Shown here piece after piece: positions 12,293 to 23,859 of a stretch of DNA of 64,000 nucleotides (positions are counted from its first letter, which is position 1; each line of letters opens with the position of its first letter). Source of the stretch: Arenicola marina (lineage: Eukaryota > Annelida > Polychaeta > Arenicolidae); contig OZ025253.1 in NCBI GenBank assembly GCA_964019135.1, positions 12,405,059-12,469,058 of the forward strand, read 5' to 3'. The notes beneath the pieces were generated by a model. That model saw only the letters and a program-made list of their open reading frames with translations. It was not told the origin of the DNA and did not search any database. The translations under genes and the position numbers were made by a program.

Positions 12293-12825
12293 TAACTGTA
12301 TGCAAAATCCAGGTAAGCTTATATGGCAGAGCCACTATTTATGTTCTGTCATAATGTATTCGTGTAAGTTCTAATGTATGATCGGTAGGGCATAATTACT
12401 CAGCGCATCGCGATGAGCTTTTGAGGGTCGCCATCTGGCGATGGGGTGAGGAGTCTTGTGTGACGTGGTGTGGCGCGTTGTCTGGGTAATTTGACATAAC
12501 GAAAGAGACAGCAAGGGATGAAAGACCAGGCAGTATCCAGGGAAATCTCTGCCATCCTGCGTGATGGGAACGTTTTAAACACATTTAAAGATTGAAAAAC
12601 TGAAGACTGGTGTGTGTACATATGAAACTTGAAAGCACCCGCCGCTAACCCGGTGGGTGTTTTACCGGTACTTAACCGGCGTCTTACGGGCGTGTCACGG
12701 TTGCGACAGACCGAATAAATCATCAACATCATTCTGGCGTTTGTGTTGTCCTCACCATCAACATCATTACACTTATGAAGCCTAGCAGTGAGTCAAACCA
12801 TTCCTACTGACCTCGGCTAGAGGGA

Positions 12826-12920
12826 TCGCCTCTTTAGCCGAAGAGGTAGAGTGGTTGACTTGAGATCGGGAGATCGCTGGGGACCAAACCGGCCCCCGCC
12901 GTTACATGAAGAATTCAGTT
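12826..12920 (+). mobile_element. tRNA-derived SINE-like head
   Basis: TTTAGCCGAAGAGGTAGAGTGG resembles a polymerase III A box. About 35 bp on, GGGGACCAAACCGGC resembles a decayed B box followed by a stem closure. An A-rich segment follows. This is plausible as an old SINE head, but no second copy was seen in the window. Confidence 0.4.
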
Positions 12921-13165
12921 TGTTCTGTAAAAAAATACTAAACATTTTTTTTTCGATATCAAGAATACAGCCCGTTATTTTCTGATATGACACAAGGAAT
13001 TGCATCGCAATACATAGATAAAACCTGGCAGAAACCAATGTTTGCTTTGATAAATAACCGCACATTGGTAGCTGTGTGTGTTGCGTTACGGATTTGCGTG
13101 TAGTTCATTGTTTATTTCTCCATGTTCTCCAATGGGCCTCGCCATGGGGTGGCGACATATAATGT

Positions 13166-13216
13166 TATCAGAGATCGCATAGTACCGAAGATATTAGTAC
13201 ATAATCTCTGATATAA
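13166..13216. repeat. Imperfect inverted repeat (hairpin)
   Basis: TTATCAGAGAT is answered by ATCTCTGATA about 30 bases later. Inner matches (ATAGTAC against GTACATA) extend the stem with a few mismatches. The function is unknown. Confidence 0.6.
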
Positions 13217-13529
13217 TCAGCGCCCCGCATCAACATATGGCGCTGTGGGGGAGGAGTTGGGACGAGAAGCAGGGGGCCACTGAATCCGCCAGCGGACCGG
13301 CTACCCGCGCCTCTGAAAGAGTGAGGGGGGGGGGGGGGCAGTGGGGGATGGGGAGTGGGATGCGTTACAGGCAGTAGGCAGTGGGTGATGCTGAGTGCTC
13401 GGCCCGCTTGCTGGGACACTGCGACCGTTATTTGGGTTGCCTTTATAGGGAGTAAGTGTTGTCGACGGCGCAGAGGTGCATACGCGTATGCGGGGGAGCG
13501 GGATATGGGTGGGGAGGGGAGGGGGCTGT

Positions 13530-16515
13530 TGGCTCTACGTAGTACTAGCGCATCTACGTAGCGCTCTAGCACCTCTACGTACGCAACGCTCTAGCGCCTC
13601 TACGTACGTAGCGCTCTAGCACCTCTACGTACGTAGCGCTCTAGCACCTCTACCTACGTAGCGCTCTAGCGCCTCTACGTAGCGCTCTAGCGCCTCTGCG
13701 TACGTAGCGTTCTAGCACCTCTGCGCACGTAGCGCTCTAGCATCTCTGCGTACGTAGCGTTCTAGCACCTCTGCATACGTAGCGCTCTAGCATCTCTACG
13801 TAGCGATCTAGCGCCTCTACGTACGTAGCGCTCTAGCACCTCTACGTACGTAGCGCTCTAGCACCTCTACCTACGTAGCGCTCTAGCGCCTCTACGTAGC
13901 GCTCTAGCGCCTCTACGTACGTAGCGCTCTAGCACCTCTACCTATGTAGCGCTCTAGCGCCTCTACGTAGCGCTCTAGCGCCTCTGCGTACGTAGCGCTC
14001 TAGCCCTTCTACGTACGTAGCGCTCTAGCGCCTCTACGTACGTAGCGCTCTAGCATCTCTGCGTACGTAGCGTTCTAGCACCTCTGCATACGTAGCGCTT
14101 TAGCGCCTCTACGTAGCGCTCTAGCGCCTCTGCGTACGTAGCGCTCTAGCATTTCTGCGTACGTAGCGTTCTAGCACCTCTGCATACGTAGCGCTTTAGC
14201 GCCTCTACGTAGCGTTCTAGCACCTCTGCGCACGTAGCGCTCTAGCATCTCTGCGTACATAGCGTTCTAGCACCTCTGCATACGTAGCGCTCTAGCATCT
14301 CTGCGTACGTAGCGTTCTAGCACCTCTGCATACGTAGCGCTCTAGCGCCTCTACGTAGCGCTCTAGCGCCTCTGCGTACGTAGCGTTCTAGCACCTCTGC
14401 GCACGTAGCGCTCTAGCATCTCTGCGTACGTAGCGTTCTAGCACCTCTGCATACGTAGCGCTCTAGCATCTCTACGTAGCGATCTAGCACCTCTACGTAC
14501 GTAGCGCTCTAGCACCTCTACGCACGTAGCGCTATAGCATCTCTACGTACGTAGCGCTATAGCATCTCTACGTACATAGCGCTCTAGCACCTCTACATAG
14601 CGATCTAGCACCTTTACATGGCGCTCTAGCACCTCTACGTACGTAGCGCTCTAGCAAATCTACATACGTAGCGCTCTAGCACCTCTACCTACGTAGCGCT
14701 CTAGCGCCTCTACGTAGCGCTCTAGCGCCTCTACGCACGTAGCGCTCTAGCATCTCTGCGTACGTAGCGCTCTAGCACATCTACATACGTAGCGCTCTAG
14801 CACCTCTACCTACGTAGCGCTCTAGCGCCTCTACGTAGCGCTCTAGCGCCTCTGCGTACGTAGCGCTCTAGCATCTCTGCGTACGTAGCGTTCTAGCACC
14901 TCTGCATACGTAGCGCTCTAGCATCTCTGCGTACGTAGCGTTCTAGCACCTCTGCATACGTAGCGCTCTAGCACCTCTACGCACGTAGCGCTATAGCACC
15001 TCTACGTACGTAGCGCTCTAGCACATCTACATACGTAGCGCTCTAGCACCTCTACGTACGTAGCGCTCTAGCGCCTCTACGTACGTAGCGCTCTAGCGCC
15101 TGTACGTACGTAGCGCTCTAGCACCTCTACGTAGCGCTCTAACATCTCTACGTACGTAGCGCTGCAGCGCCTCTACGTACGTAGCGCCCTAGCACCTCTA
15201 CATACGTAGCGCTTTACCCCCTCTACGTAGCGTTCTAGCGCCTCTTGTAGCCGCGCTCTAGCATCTCTACGTAGTGATCTAGCGCCTCTACGTTCGTAGT
15301 GCTTTAGCGCCTCTATTAACGCAGCGCTCTAGCACCTCTACGTACGTAGCGCTCTAGCACCTCTACGTACGTAGCGCGCTAGCACCTCTACGTACGTAGC
15401 GCTCTAGTGCCTCTACGTTGCGCTCAAGCGCCTCTACGTAGCGCTCTAGCACCTCTACGTAGCGCTCTAACACCTCTACGTACGTAGCGCTCCAGCGCCT
15501 CTACGTACGTAGCGCCCTAGCGCCTCTACGTACGTAGCGCTCTAGCACCTCTACGTAGCGCTCTAGCGACTTCACGTATGCAGCGCTCTAGCGCCTCTAC
15601 GCACGTAGCGCTCTAGCGCCCCTACCTACGTAGCGCTCTAGAACCTCTCCATACGTAGCGCTCCAGCACCTCTACGCGCCTCTTTGTAGCGCTCTAACAC
15701 CTCTACGTAGCGCTCTAGCGCCTGCACGTACGTAGCGATCTAGCGCCTTTACCTAAATAGTGCTCTAGCACCTCTACGTAGCGCTCTAGCGCCTCTACAT
15801 ACGTAGCGCTCTAGCGCCTCTACGTACGTAGCGCTCTAGCGCCTCTTTGTAGCGCCGCTCTAGCACCTCTACGTAGTGATCTAGCGCCTCTACGTTCGTA
15901 GCGCTTTAGCGCCTCTACGTACGCAGCGCTCTAGCACCTCTACGTACGTAGCGCTCTAGCACCTCTACGTACGTAGCGCTCTAGCACCTCTACGTAGCGC
16001 TCTAACACCTCTACGTACGTAGCGCTCTAGCACCTCTGCGTACGTAGCGCTCTAGCACCTCTACGTACGTAGCGCTCTAGCGCCTCTAGGTACGTAGCGC
16101 TCTAGCACCTCTACGTACGTAGCGCTCTAGCGCCTCTACGTACGTAGCGCTCTAGCACCTCTACGTACGTAGCGCACTAGCACCTCTACGTACGCAGCGC
16201 TCTAGCGCCTCTACATAGCGCTCTAGCGCCTTTACGTACGTAGCGCACTAACACTTCTACGTACGTAGCGCTCTAGCACCTCTACGTACGTAGCGCTCTA
16301 GCACCTCTACGTACGTAGCGCTCTAACACCTCTACGTACGTAGCGCTCTAGCACCTCTACGTAGCGCTCTAGCGCCTCTACGTACGTAGCGCTCTAACAC
16401 CTCTACGTACGTAGCGCTCTAGCACATCTACGTACGTAGCGCTCTAACACCTCTACGTACGTAGCGCTCTAGGGCCTCTACGTAGCGCTCTAGCGCCTCT
16501 ACGTACGTATCTAGT
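13530..16515. repeat. Satellite A: 25 bp monomer with 21 bp variants, about 120 copies
   Basis: The monomer is built from TACGTACGTAGCGCTCTAG plus CACCTC or CGCCTC. A shorter form lacks one CGTA. Spacing between AGCGCT cores is 25 bp for the full form and 21 bp for the short form. TACGTACGTA, AGCGCT and CTAG are each self-complementary, so nearly the whole monomer is palindromic, and it is CpG-dense. Sequence variants (GCGTACGTAGCGTT, GCACGTAGCG and others) recur in groups, which indicates local spread of variant blocks. The array is non-coding. Confidence 0.97.
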
Positions 16516-16869
16516 TGCCATGGCATGCGCGTAGAAGGTGCAAATATAAAGCGTGCATTCTTCAGAATAAGTAGGCGCCATGGCAATTAAATCATTTTAT
16601 GACGTGTGTTTTAGTATTGTAACGTCTCTCTCGCATGGCCGTTTTGTTCTTGTTTCGTTTTTCTTTTATAATCGATTAGAACACACACGTAAGTCCACTT
16701 TTCTGTCCTTTATTCCATCGTATATGTCTTCTTCCAAGCATGCGTTTAACATCGACTTATCCAATCAGCCATTTCAGCTTAATACTAACTCCAACTGACC
16801 AACTCACTGACTGACTCCTGACTGACTCTTGACTCCCCTTATCCCAGATTCCCCGCCTTTTTATGCCTC
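16516..16869. other. Short unique stretch between repeats
   Basis: No recognised gene. Ordinary-composition DNA separates satellite A from a degenerate C-rich repeat. A 72-codon plus-strand frame (16580-16798) has no known features. Confidence 0.45.
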
Positions 16870-17200
16870 GTCCTGCACCCGTTATTGGCCGCTAGTTTTA
16901 TCTGTCTCGTAACCCCAGACTTCTCACCACCCCCTACATAACCACCCCAAATATCGTACCACCCCCTCCTTGACTAGCTAATCCTTCACCGGTTGTTTAT
17001 CGCTGGTCTTGGCTGCCTCGGTACCCCAGACATCGCACCACCCCCTACATAACCACCCCATACAACGTACGGCCCCTGACTTTACCACCCCAATTATCGC
17101 ACCACCCGCTACTAGACTAGCTTTTCGTTCACCCGATATTTCTCCCTAGTTCTGATTGTCTCGATACCCCAGACATCGCACCACCCCCTCCCTGTGTCGC
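16870..17200. repeat. Degenerate C-rich tandem repeat, about 115-145 bp period
   Basis: Three diverged copies share CCCCAGACWTCKCACCACCCCCT (at about 16913, 17029 and 17166), with ACATAACCACCCC and GACTAGCT blocks between. Period and sequence are irregular. Confidence 0.6.
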
Positions 17201-17296
17201 TGACCTACCACCGGCCGCGCAGCCACTTGACCTACTGCCGGTGTGGCATGCGGAAGTGTTTCTCCAAGCGCAGCTGTCCCCCTTATATAAAATACA

Positions 17297-17992
17297 CTAG
17301 CCGCCCCGCGAGCGGAGCGTTCGCAGTAATAAGCGAAAGAAATAACAGTATGACAGTATTTTGTTTTATACGTCAAATAGTAGCAGGCAGAATGTAGACA
17401 TTGGGCAGAAATAATATCGATAATTATATTGACATCAATTGAGACCGGGACCTACGGAATAACGGGACATAAATGTTAAGGATGTTAAAATCTGCCTGAC
17501 GTCCTGGTTGGATCTATAGAATTGACGTGTAGACCGCTTAACTATACTGTAAAATTGGATCAAAGATCAAAAAGATCAAATCAATTCAAATAGGCAAGGT
17601 TCCCCGGGCAGAGTTCGTTCTCTTGCCACTGATGGGAAGTTGTGGGCGCGAGACAGTACGAGATTTGTTTGCTTTGATGACGGTTCGGGCGATAGGGCGT
17701 TGGGAGAACTATTATTACTGTTGGCACCAAGCCAAGTAGCCCGCCGCAGACCTGGTCATCATGCGGGATAATCACCCGAAAGCGATATTATGCGCGGGAT
17801 AAGGTGATAAGCACCGAGCGGTAGTGTTGACACATGCGATAGCGTTGACATGTAACAGCGAGTTGATACATCCAAGGTGGACCAAGCAGTGCATCCAGTG
17901 GTTCGGTTGGATATACTTTCAAGGCGGCTGCTGATGCCAATGGGCTCTTGCATGCCGCGGCATAGTGGGACAGACAGCTTCATTTTATTAGT
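17297..17992 (-). mobile_element. Non-autonomous Helitron-like element, copy 2 (inverted)
   Basis: On the minus strand the element ends CTAG followed by T, after the hairpin CGCTCCGCTCGCGGGGCG, matching the Helitron 3' signature. It is homologous to copy 1 across most of its length, including the GTCTGTCCCACTATGCCGCG and TTCTGCCCAATGTCT blocks. Its 5' terminus lacks only about the first five bases (TCTAT); at that point 24 bp satellite sequence begins. Some internal segments differ from copy 1 by insertion or deletion. No coding capacity is seen. Confidence 0.72.
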
Positions 17993-18319
17993 GGCCGGTC
18001 ACCCATGGCGACCAGTGGCCGGTCACCCATGGCGACCAGTGGCCGGTCAAACATCGCGACCAGTCGCAGGTCAGCTATCGTGGTCTTTCACTCATCTCGA
18101 CCAGTGGTCTTTCACTCATCTCGACCAGTGGTCGGTCACTCATCGCGAAAAGTGGTCTTTCATTTATCGCCACCAGTGGTCAGTCACTCATCGCGACCAG
18201 TGGTCGGTCACTCATCGCGACCAGTGGTCAGTCACTCATCGCATCCAGCAGTCAGTCACTCAACGCGACCAATTGTCGGTTACTCATCCCGACCAGAGGT
18301 TGGTCACTCATCGCGACAA

Positions 18320-19770
18320 GTGTTTTTCACTCATCGCCAGTAGTGGTCAGTCACTCATCGCGACAAGTGTTTTTCACTCATCGCCAGTAGTGGTCAGTCA
18401 CTCATCGCGACAAGTGTTTTTTTTACTGATCGCGGCCAGTAGTCAACCACTCATCGCGACCAGTGGTCTTTTACTCATCACAACCAGTGGTCAGTCACTC
18501 ATCGCGACAATTGGTTTTCACTCATCGCGACAAGTGTTTTTTTACTCAACGCGACCAATGATCAGTCACTCATGCGACCAGTGGTCTTTCACTCATCGCG
18601 ACCAGTGGTCTTTTACTCATCACAACCAGTGGTCAGTCACTCATCGCGACAATTGGTTTTCACTCATCGCGACAAGTGTTTTTTTACTCAACGCGACCAA
18701 TGATCAGTCACTCATGCGACCAGTGGTCTTTCACTCATCGCAACCAGTGGTCGGTCACTCATCGCGACAAGTGATTTTTCACTCATCGCGACCAGTGGTC
18801 AGTCACTCATCGCGACCAGTGGTCTTTCATTTATCGCCACCAGTGGTCAGTCACTCATCGCGACCAGTGGTCGGTCACTCATCGCGACCAGTGGTCAGTC
18901 ACTCATCGCATCCAGCAGTCAGTCACTCAACGCGACCAATTGTCGGTTACTCATCCCGACCAGAGGTTGGTCACTCATCGCGACAAGTGTTTTTCACTCA
19001 TCGCCAGTAGTGGTCAGTCACTCATCGCGACCAGTGTTTTTTTTACTGATCGCGGCCAGTAGTCAACCACTCATCGCGACCAGTGGTCTTTTACTCATTA
19101 CAACCAGTGGTCAGTCACTCATCGCGACAATTGGTTTTCACTCATCGCGACAAGTGTTTTTTTACTCAACGCGACCAATGATCAGTCACTCATGCGACCA
19201 GTGGTCTTTCACTCATCGCAACTAGTGGTCGGTCACTCATCGCAGTCACTCATCGCAACCAGTGGTCAGTCACTCATCGCTACCAGTGGTCGGTCACTCA
19301 TCGCGACAAGTGATTTTTCACTCATCGCGACCAGTGGTCAGTCACTCATCGCGACCAGTGGTCTTTCATTTATCGCCACCAGTGGTCAGTCACTCATCGC
19401 GACCAGTGGTCGGTCACTCATCGCGACCAGTGGTCAGTCACTCATCGCATCCAGCAGTCAGTCACGCAACGCGACCAATTGTCGGTTACTCATCCCGACC
19501 AGAGGTTGGTCACTCATCGCGACAAGTGTTTTTCACTCATCGCCAGTAGTGGTCAGTCACTCATCGCGACCAGTCTTTTTTTTACTGATCGCGGCCAGTA
19601 GTCAACCACTTATCGCGACCAGTGGTCTTTTACTCATCACAACCAGTGGTCAGTCACTCATCGCGACAATTGGTTTTCACTCATCGCGACAAGTGTTTTT
19701 TTACTCAACGCGACCAATGATCAGTCACTCATGCGACCAGTGGTCCTTCACTCATCGCAACTAGTGGTCG
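18320..19770 (+). repeat. Higher-order repeat of about 540-620 bp inside satellite B
   Basis: A block marked by TTTACTGATCGCGGCCAGTA recurs at about 18423, 19042 and 19581. Flanking monomer variants (the CATCCAGCAGTCAGTCAC form and the GATCAGTCACTCATGCGACC form) follow in the same order each time. Copies differ by the gain or loss of whole monomers. Confidence 0.8.
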
Positions 19771-21090
19771 GTCACTCATCGCAGTCACTCATCGCAACCA
19801 GTGTTCAGTCACTCATCGCGACCATTGGTCAGTCACTCATCGCTACCAGTGGTCGGTCACTCATCGCGACCAGTGGTCAGTCACTCATCGTGACCATTGG
19901 TCAGTCACTCATCGCGACCAGTGGCCGGTCACTCATCGCGACCAGTGGTCGGGCACTCATCGCGACCAGTGGTCAGTCACTCATCGCGACCAGTGGCCGG
20001 TCACTCATCGCGACCAGCAGTCGGTCACTCATAGCGACCAGCGGTCGGTCACTCATTGCGACCAGTGGTCAGTCACTCATGGCGAACATTGGTCGGACAC
20101 TCATCGCGACCAGTGGTCGGTCACTTATCGCGACCAGTTGTCAGTCACTCATCGCAACCAGTGATCGGTCACTCATCTCGACCAGTGGTCTTCCACACAT
20201 CGCAACCAGTGGTCAATGACTTATCGCGACCAGTGGCCGGTCACTCATCACCACGAGTGTTTTTTCCCTCATCGCGACAATTGTTTTTTCAGTGATCACG
20301 ACCAGTGGTCGGTCACTTAACGCGACAAATGGTATTTTACTGACCGCGTCCAGCGGTCAGGCATTAATCGGTCACACATCGCGTCCAGTGGTCAGTCACT
20401 CATCGCGACCAGTGGTCGGTCACCCATCCAGAACAGTCGCCAGTCACCCGGAGCGACCAGTGGTAGGTCACTCATCGCGACCAGTGGTCGGTCACTCATC
20501 GCAACCAGTTGTTGGTCACTTATCACGACCAGTGGTCGGCCACTCACCGCGACAAGTGGTCGGTCACTGATCGCGAGCAGTGGTCGGTCACTCATTGCGA
20601 CCAGTGTTTTTTCACTCATCGCGACCAGCGTTCAGTCACTCTTCGCGACTAGTGGTCAGTCACTCATCGCGTCCAGTGATCGGTCACATTTTTACTGATC
20701 GCGACCAGTGATCAATCAATCATCGCGACCAGTGGTCAGTCACTCATCGTGACCAGTGGTCGGCCACTCATAGCGACGAGTGGTTTTTCACTCTTCGCGA
20801 CCAGTGATCGGTCACTCATCGCGTCCAGTGGTCGGCCACTTATCGCGACCAGTGGTCGGTCACTTATCGCGACCAGTGATCGGCCACTTATCGCGACCAG
20901 TGATCGGCCACTTATCGCGACCAGTGGTCGGTCACTTATCGCGACCAGTGATCGGCCACTTATCGCGACCAGTGGTCGGTCACTTATCGCGACCAGTGAT
21001 CGGCCACTTATCGCGACCAGTGGTCGGTCACTTATCGCGACCAGTGATCGGCCACTTATCGCGACCAGTGATCGGTCACTCATCGCGACC

Positions 21091-23842
21091 AATGTCGGTC
21101 ACTCATTGCGACCAGCGGTCGGTCACTCATCGCGGCCAGTGGTCGGCCACTCATCGCGGCCAGTGGTCGGTCACTCATCGCGACCAGTGGTCGGTCACTC
21201 ATCGCGACCAGTGGTCGGCCACTCATCGCGACCAATGGTCGGTCACTCATCGCGACCAGTGGTCGGTCACTCATCGCGACCAGTGATCGGCCACTCATCG
21301 CGACCATTGGTCAGTCACTCATCGCGACCAGTGATCGGCCACTCATCGCGACCATTGGTCAGTCACTCATCGCGGCCAGCGGTCGGTCACTCATCGCGAC
21401 CAGCGGTCGGTCACTCATCGCGACCAGTGGTCGGCCACTCATCGCGACCAGCGGTCGGTCACTCATCGCGACCAGCGGTCAGTCACTCATCGCGACCAGT
21501 GGTCGGGCACTCATCGCGGCCAGTGGTCGGTCACTCATCGCGGCCAGTGGTCGGTCACTCATCGCGGCCAGTGGTCGGTCACTCATCGCGGCCAGTGGTC
21601 GGTCACTCATCGCGGCCAGTGGTCGGCCACTCATCGCGGCCAGTGGTCGGTCACTCATCGCGGCCAGTGGTCGGTCACTCATCGTGACCAGTGGTCGGCC
21701 ACTCATCGCGACCAGTGGTCGGCCACTCATAGCGACGAGTGTTTTTTCACTCTTCGCGACCAGTGATCGGTCACTCATCGTGACCAGTGGTCGGCCACTT
21801 ATCGCGACCAGTGATCGGTCACTCATCGTGACCAGTGGTCGGCCACTTATCGCGACCAGTGATCGGTCACTCATCGCGACCAATGTCGGTCACTCATTGC
21901 GACCAGTGGTCGGTCACTCATCGCGACCAATGTTTTTTCACTCATCACGACCAGTGGTCAGTCACTCATCGCGACAATGTTTTTTTTACTGATCGCTACC
22001 AGTGATCAGTCACTCATCGCGACCAGTGGTCGGACACCCATCGCCACCAGTTGTTTTCACTTATCGCAGCCAGTGGTCGGTCGTTCCTGACGACAAGTGG
22101 TTTTTCCCTTATCGCGACCAGTGGTCAGTTACTCATCACGACATGTGTTTTTTCACTCATCGCCACCAGTAATCAGTCACTCATCGCGACCAGTGTTTTG
22201 TCACCCATCGCGACCAGTAATCAGTCACTCATCGCGGCAAGTTTTCGGTCACTCATCGTAATCAGTGGTCTTTCATTTATCGCGACCAGAAGTCAATCAC
22301 TCATCGCGGCCAGTGGTCGGTCACCCATCAAAAAAGTGGTCAGTCACCCAGCGCGGCCAGTGGTCGATCACGCATCGCGACCAGTTGTCTTTCACTCATC
22401 GCGACAAGTAGTTTTGCACTCAACGCGACCGGTGGTCGATCACTCATCGCGACCAATGTCGGTCACTCATTGCGACCAGCGGTCGGTCACTCATCGCGGC
22501 CAGTGGTCGGCCACTCATCGCGGCCAGTGGTCGGTCACTCATCGCGACCAGTGGTCGGTCACTCATCGCGACCAGTGGTCGGCCACTCATCGCGACCAAT
22601 GGTCGGTCACTCATCGCGACCAGTGGTCGGTCACTCATCGCGACCAGTGATCGGTCACTCATCGCGACCAGTGATCGGCCACTCATCGCGACCATTGGTC
22701 AGTCACTCATCGCGACCAGTGATCGGCCACTCATCGCGACCATTGGTCAGTCACTCATCGCGGCCAGCGGTCGGTCACTCATCGCGACCAGCGGTCGGTC
22801 ACTCATCGCGACCAGTGGTCGGCCACTCATCGCGACCAGCGGTCGGTCACTCATCGCGACCAGCGGTCAGTCACTCATCGCGACCAGTGGTCGGGCACTC
22901 ATCGCGGCCAGTGGTCGGTCACTCATCGCGGCCAGTGGTCGGTCACTCATCGCGGTCAGTGGTCGGTCACTCATCGCGGCCAGTGGGCGGTCACTCATCG
23001 CGGCCAGTGGTCGGCCACTCATCGCGGCCAGTGGTCGGTCACTCATCGCGGCCAGTGGTCGGTCACTCATCGTGACCAGTGGTCGGCCACTCATCGCGAC
23101 CAGTGGTCGGCCACTCATAGCGACGAGTGTTTTTTCACTCTTCGCGACCAGTGATCGGTCACTCATCGTGACCAGTGGTCGGCCACTTATCGCGACCAGT
23201 GATCGGTCACTCATCGTGACCAGTGGTCGGCCACTTATCGCGACCAGTGATCGGTCACTCATCGCGACCAATGTCGGTCACTCATTGCGACCAGTGGTCG
23301 GTCACTCATCGCGACCAATGTTTTTTCACTCATCACGACCAGTGGTCAGTCACTCATCACGACAATGTTTTTTTTACTGATCGCTACCAGTGATCAGTCA
23401 CTCATCGCGACCAGTGGTCGGACACCCATCGCCACCAGTTGTTTTCACTTATCGCAGCCAGTGGTCGGTCGTTCCTGACGACAAGTGGTTTTTCCATTAT
23501 CGCGACCAGTGGTCAGTTACTCATCACGACATGTGTTTTTTCACTCATCGCCACCAGTAATCAGTCACTCATCGCGACCAGTGTTTTGTCACCCATCGCG
23601 ACCAGTAATCAGTCACTCATCGCGGCAAGTTTTCGGTCACTCATCGTAATCAGTGGTCTTTCATTTATCGCGACCAGAAGTCAATCACTCATCGCGGCCA
23701 GTGGTCGGTCACCCATCAAAAAAGTGGTCAGTCACCCAGCGCGGCCAGTGGTCGATCACGCATCGCGACCAGTTGTCTTTCACTCATCGCGACAAGTAGT
23801 TTTGCACTCAACGCGACCGGTGGTCGATCACTCATCGCGACC
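21091..23842 (+). repeat. Recent 1.36-1.39 kb tandem duplication inside satellite B
   Basis: The marker AATGTCGGTCACTCATTGCG with the following GCGGCCAGT-type block occurs at 21091 and 22455 (spacing 1364). A later marker (TTATCGCAGCCAGTGGTCGG) occurs at 22061 and 23449 (spacing 1388). The 24 bp difference is one extra monomer (an added GATCGGTCACTC unit near 22650). Otherwise the copies are almost identical by eye, so the event is recent. Confidence 0.85.
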
Positions 23843-23859
23843 AGAGATCAATCAGTCAT

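Larger units (their letters stand above)
12293..13529. other. Intergenic DNA between the Helitron and satellite A
   Basis: No gene was recognised. The stretch holds a SINE-like head (about 12826-12920) and a small inverted repeat (13166-13216), both listed separately. A short G run lies near 13324-13337. Confidence 0.5.
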
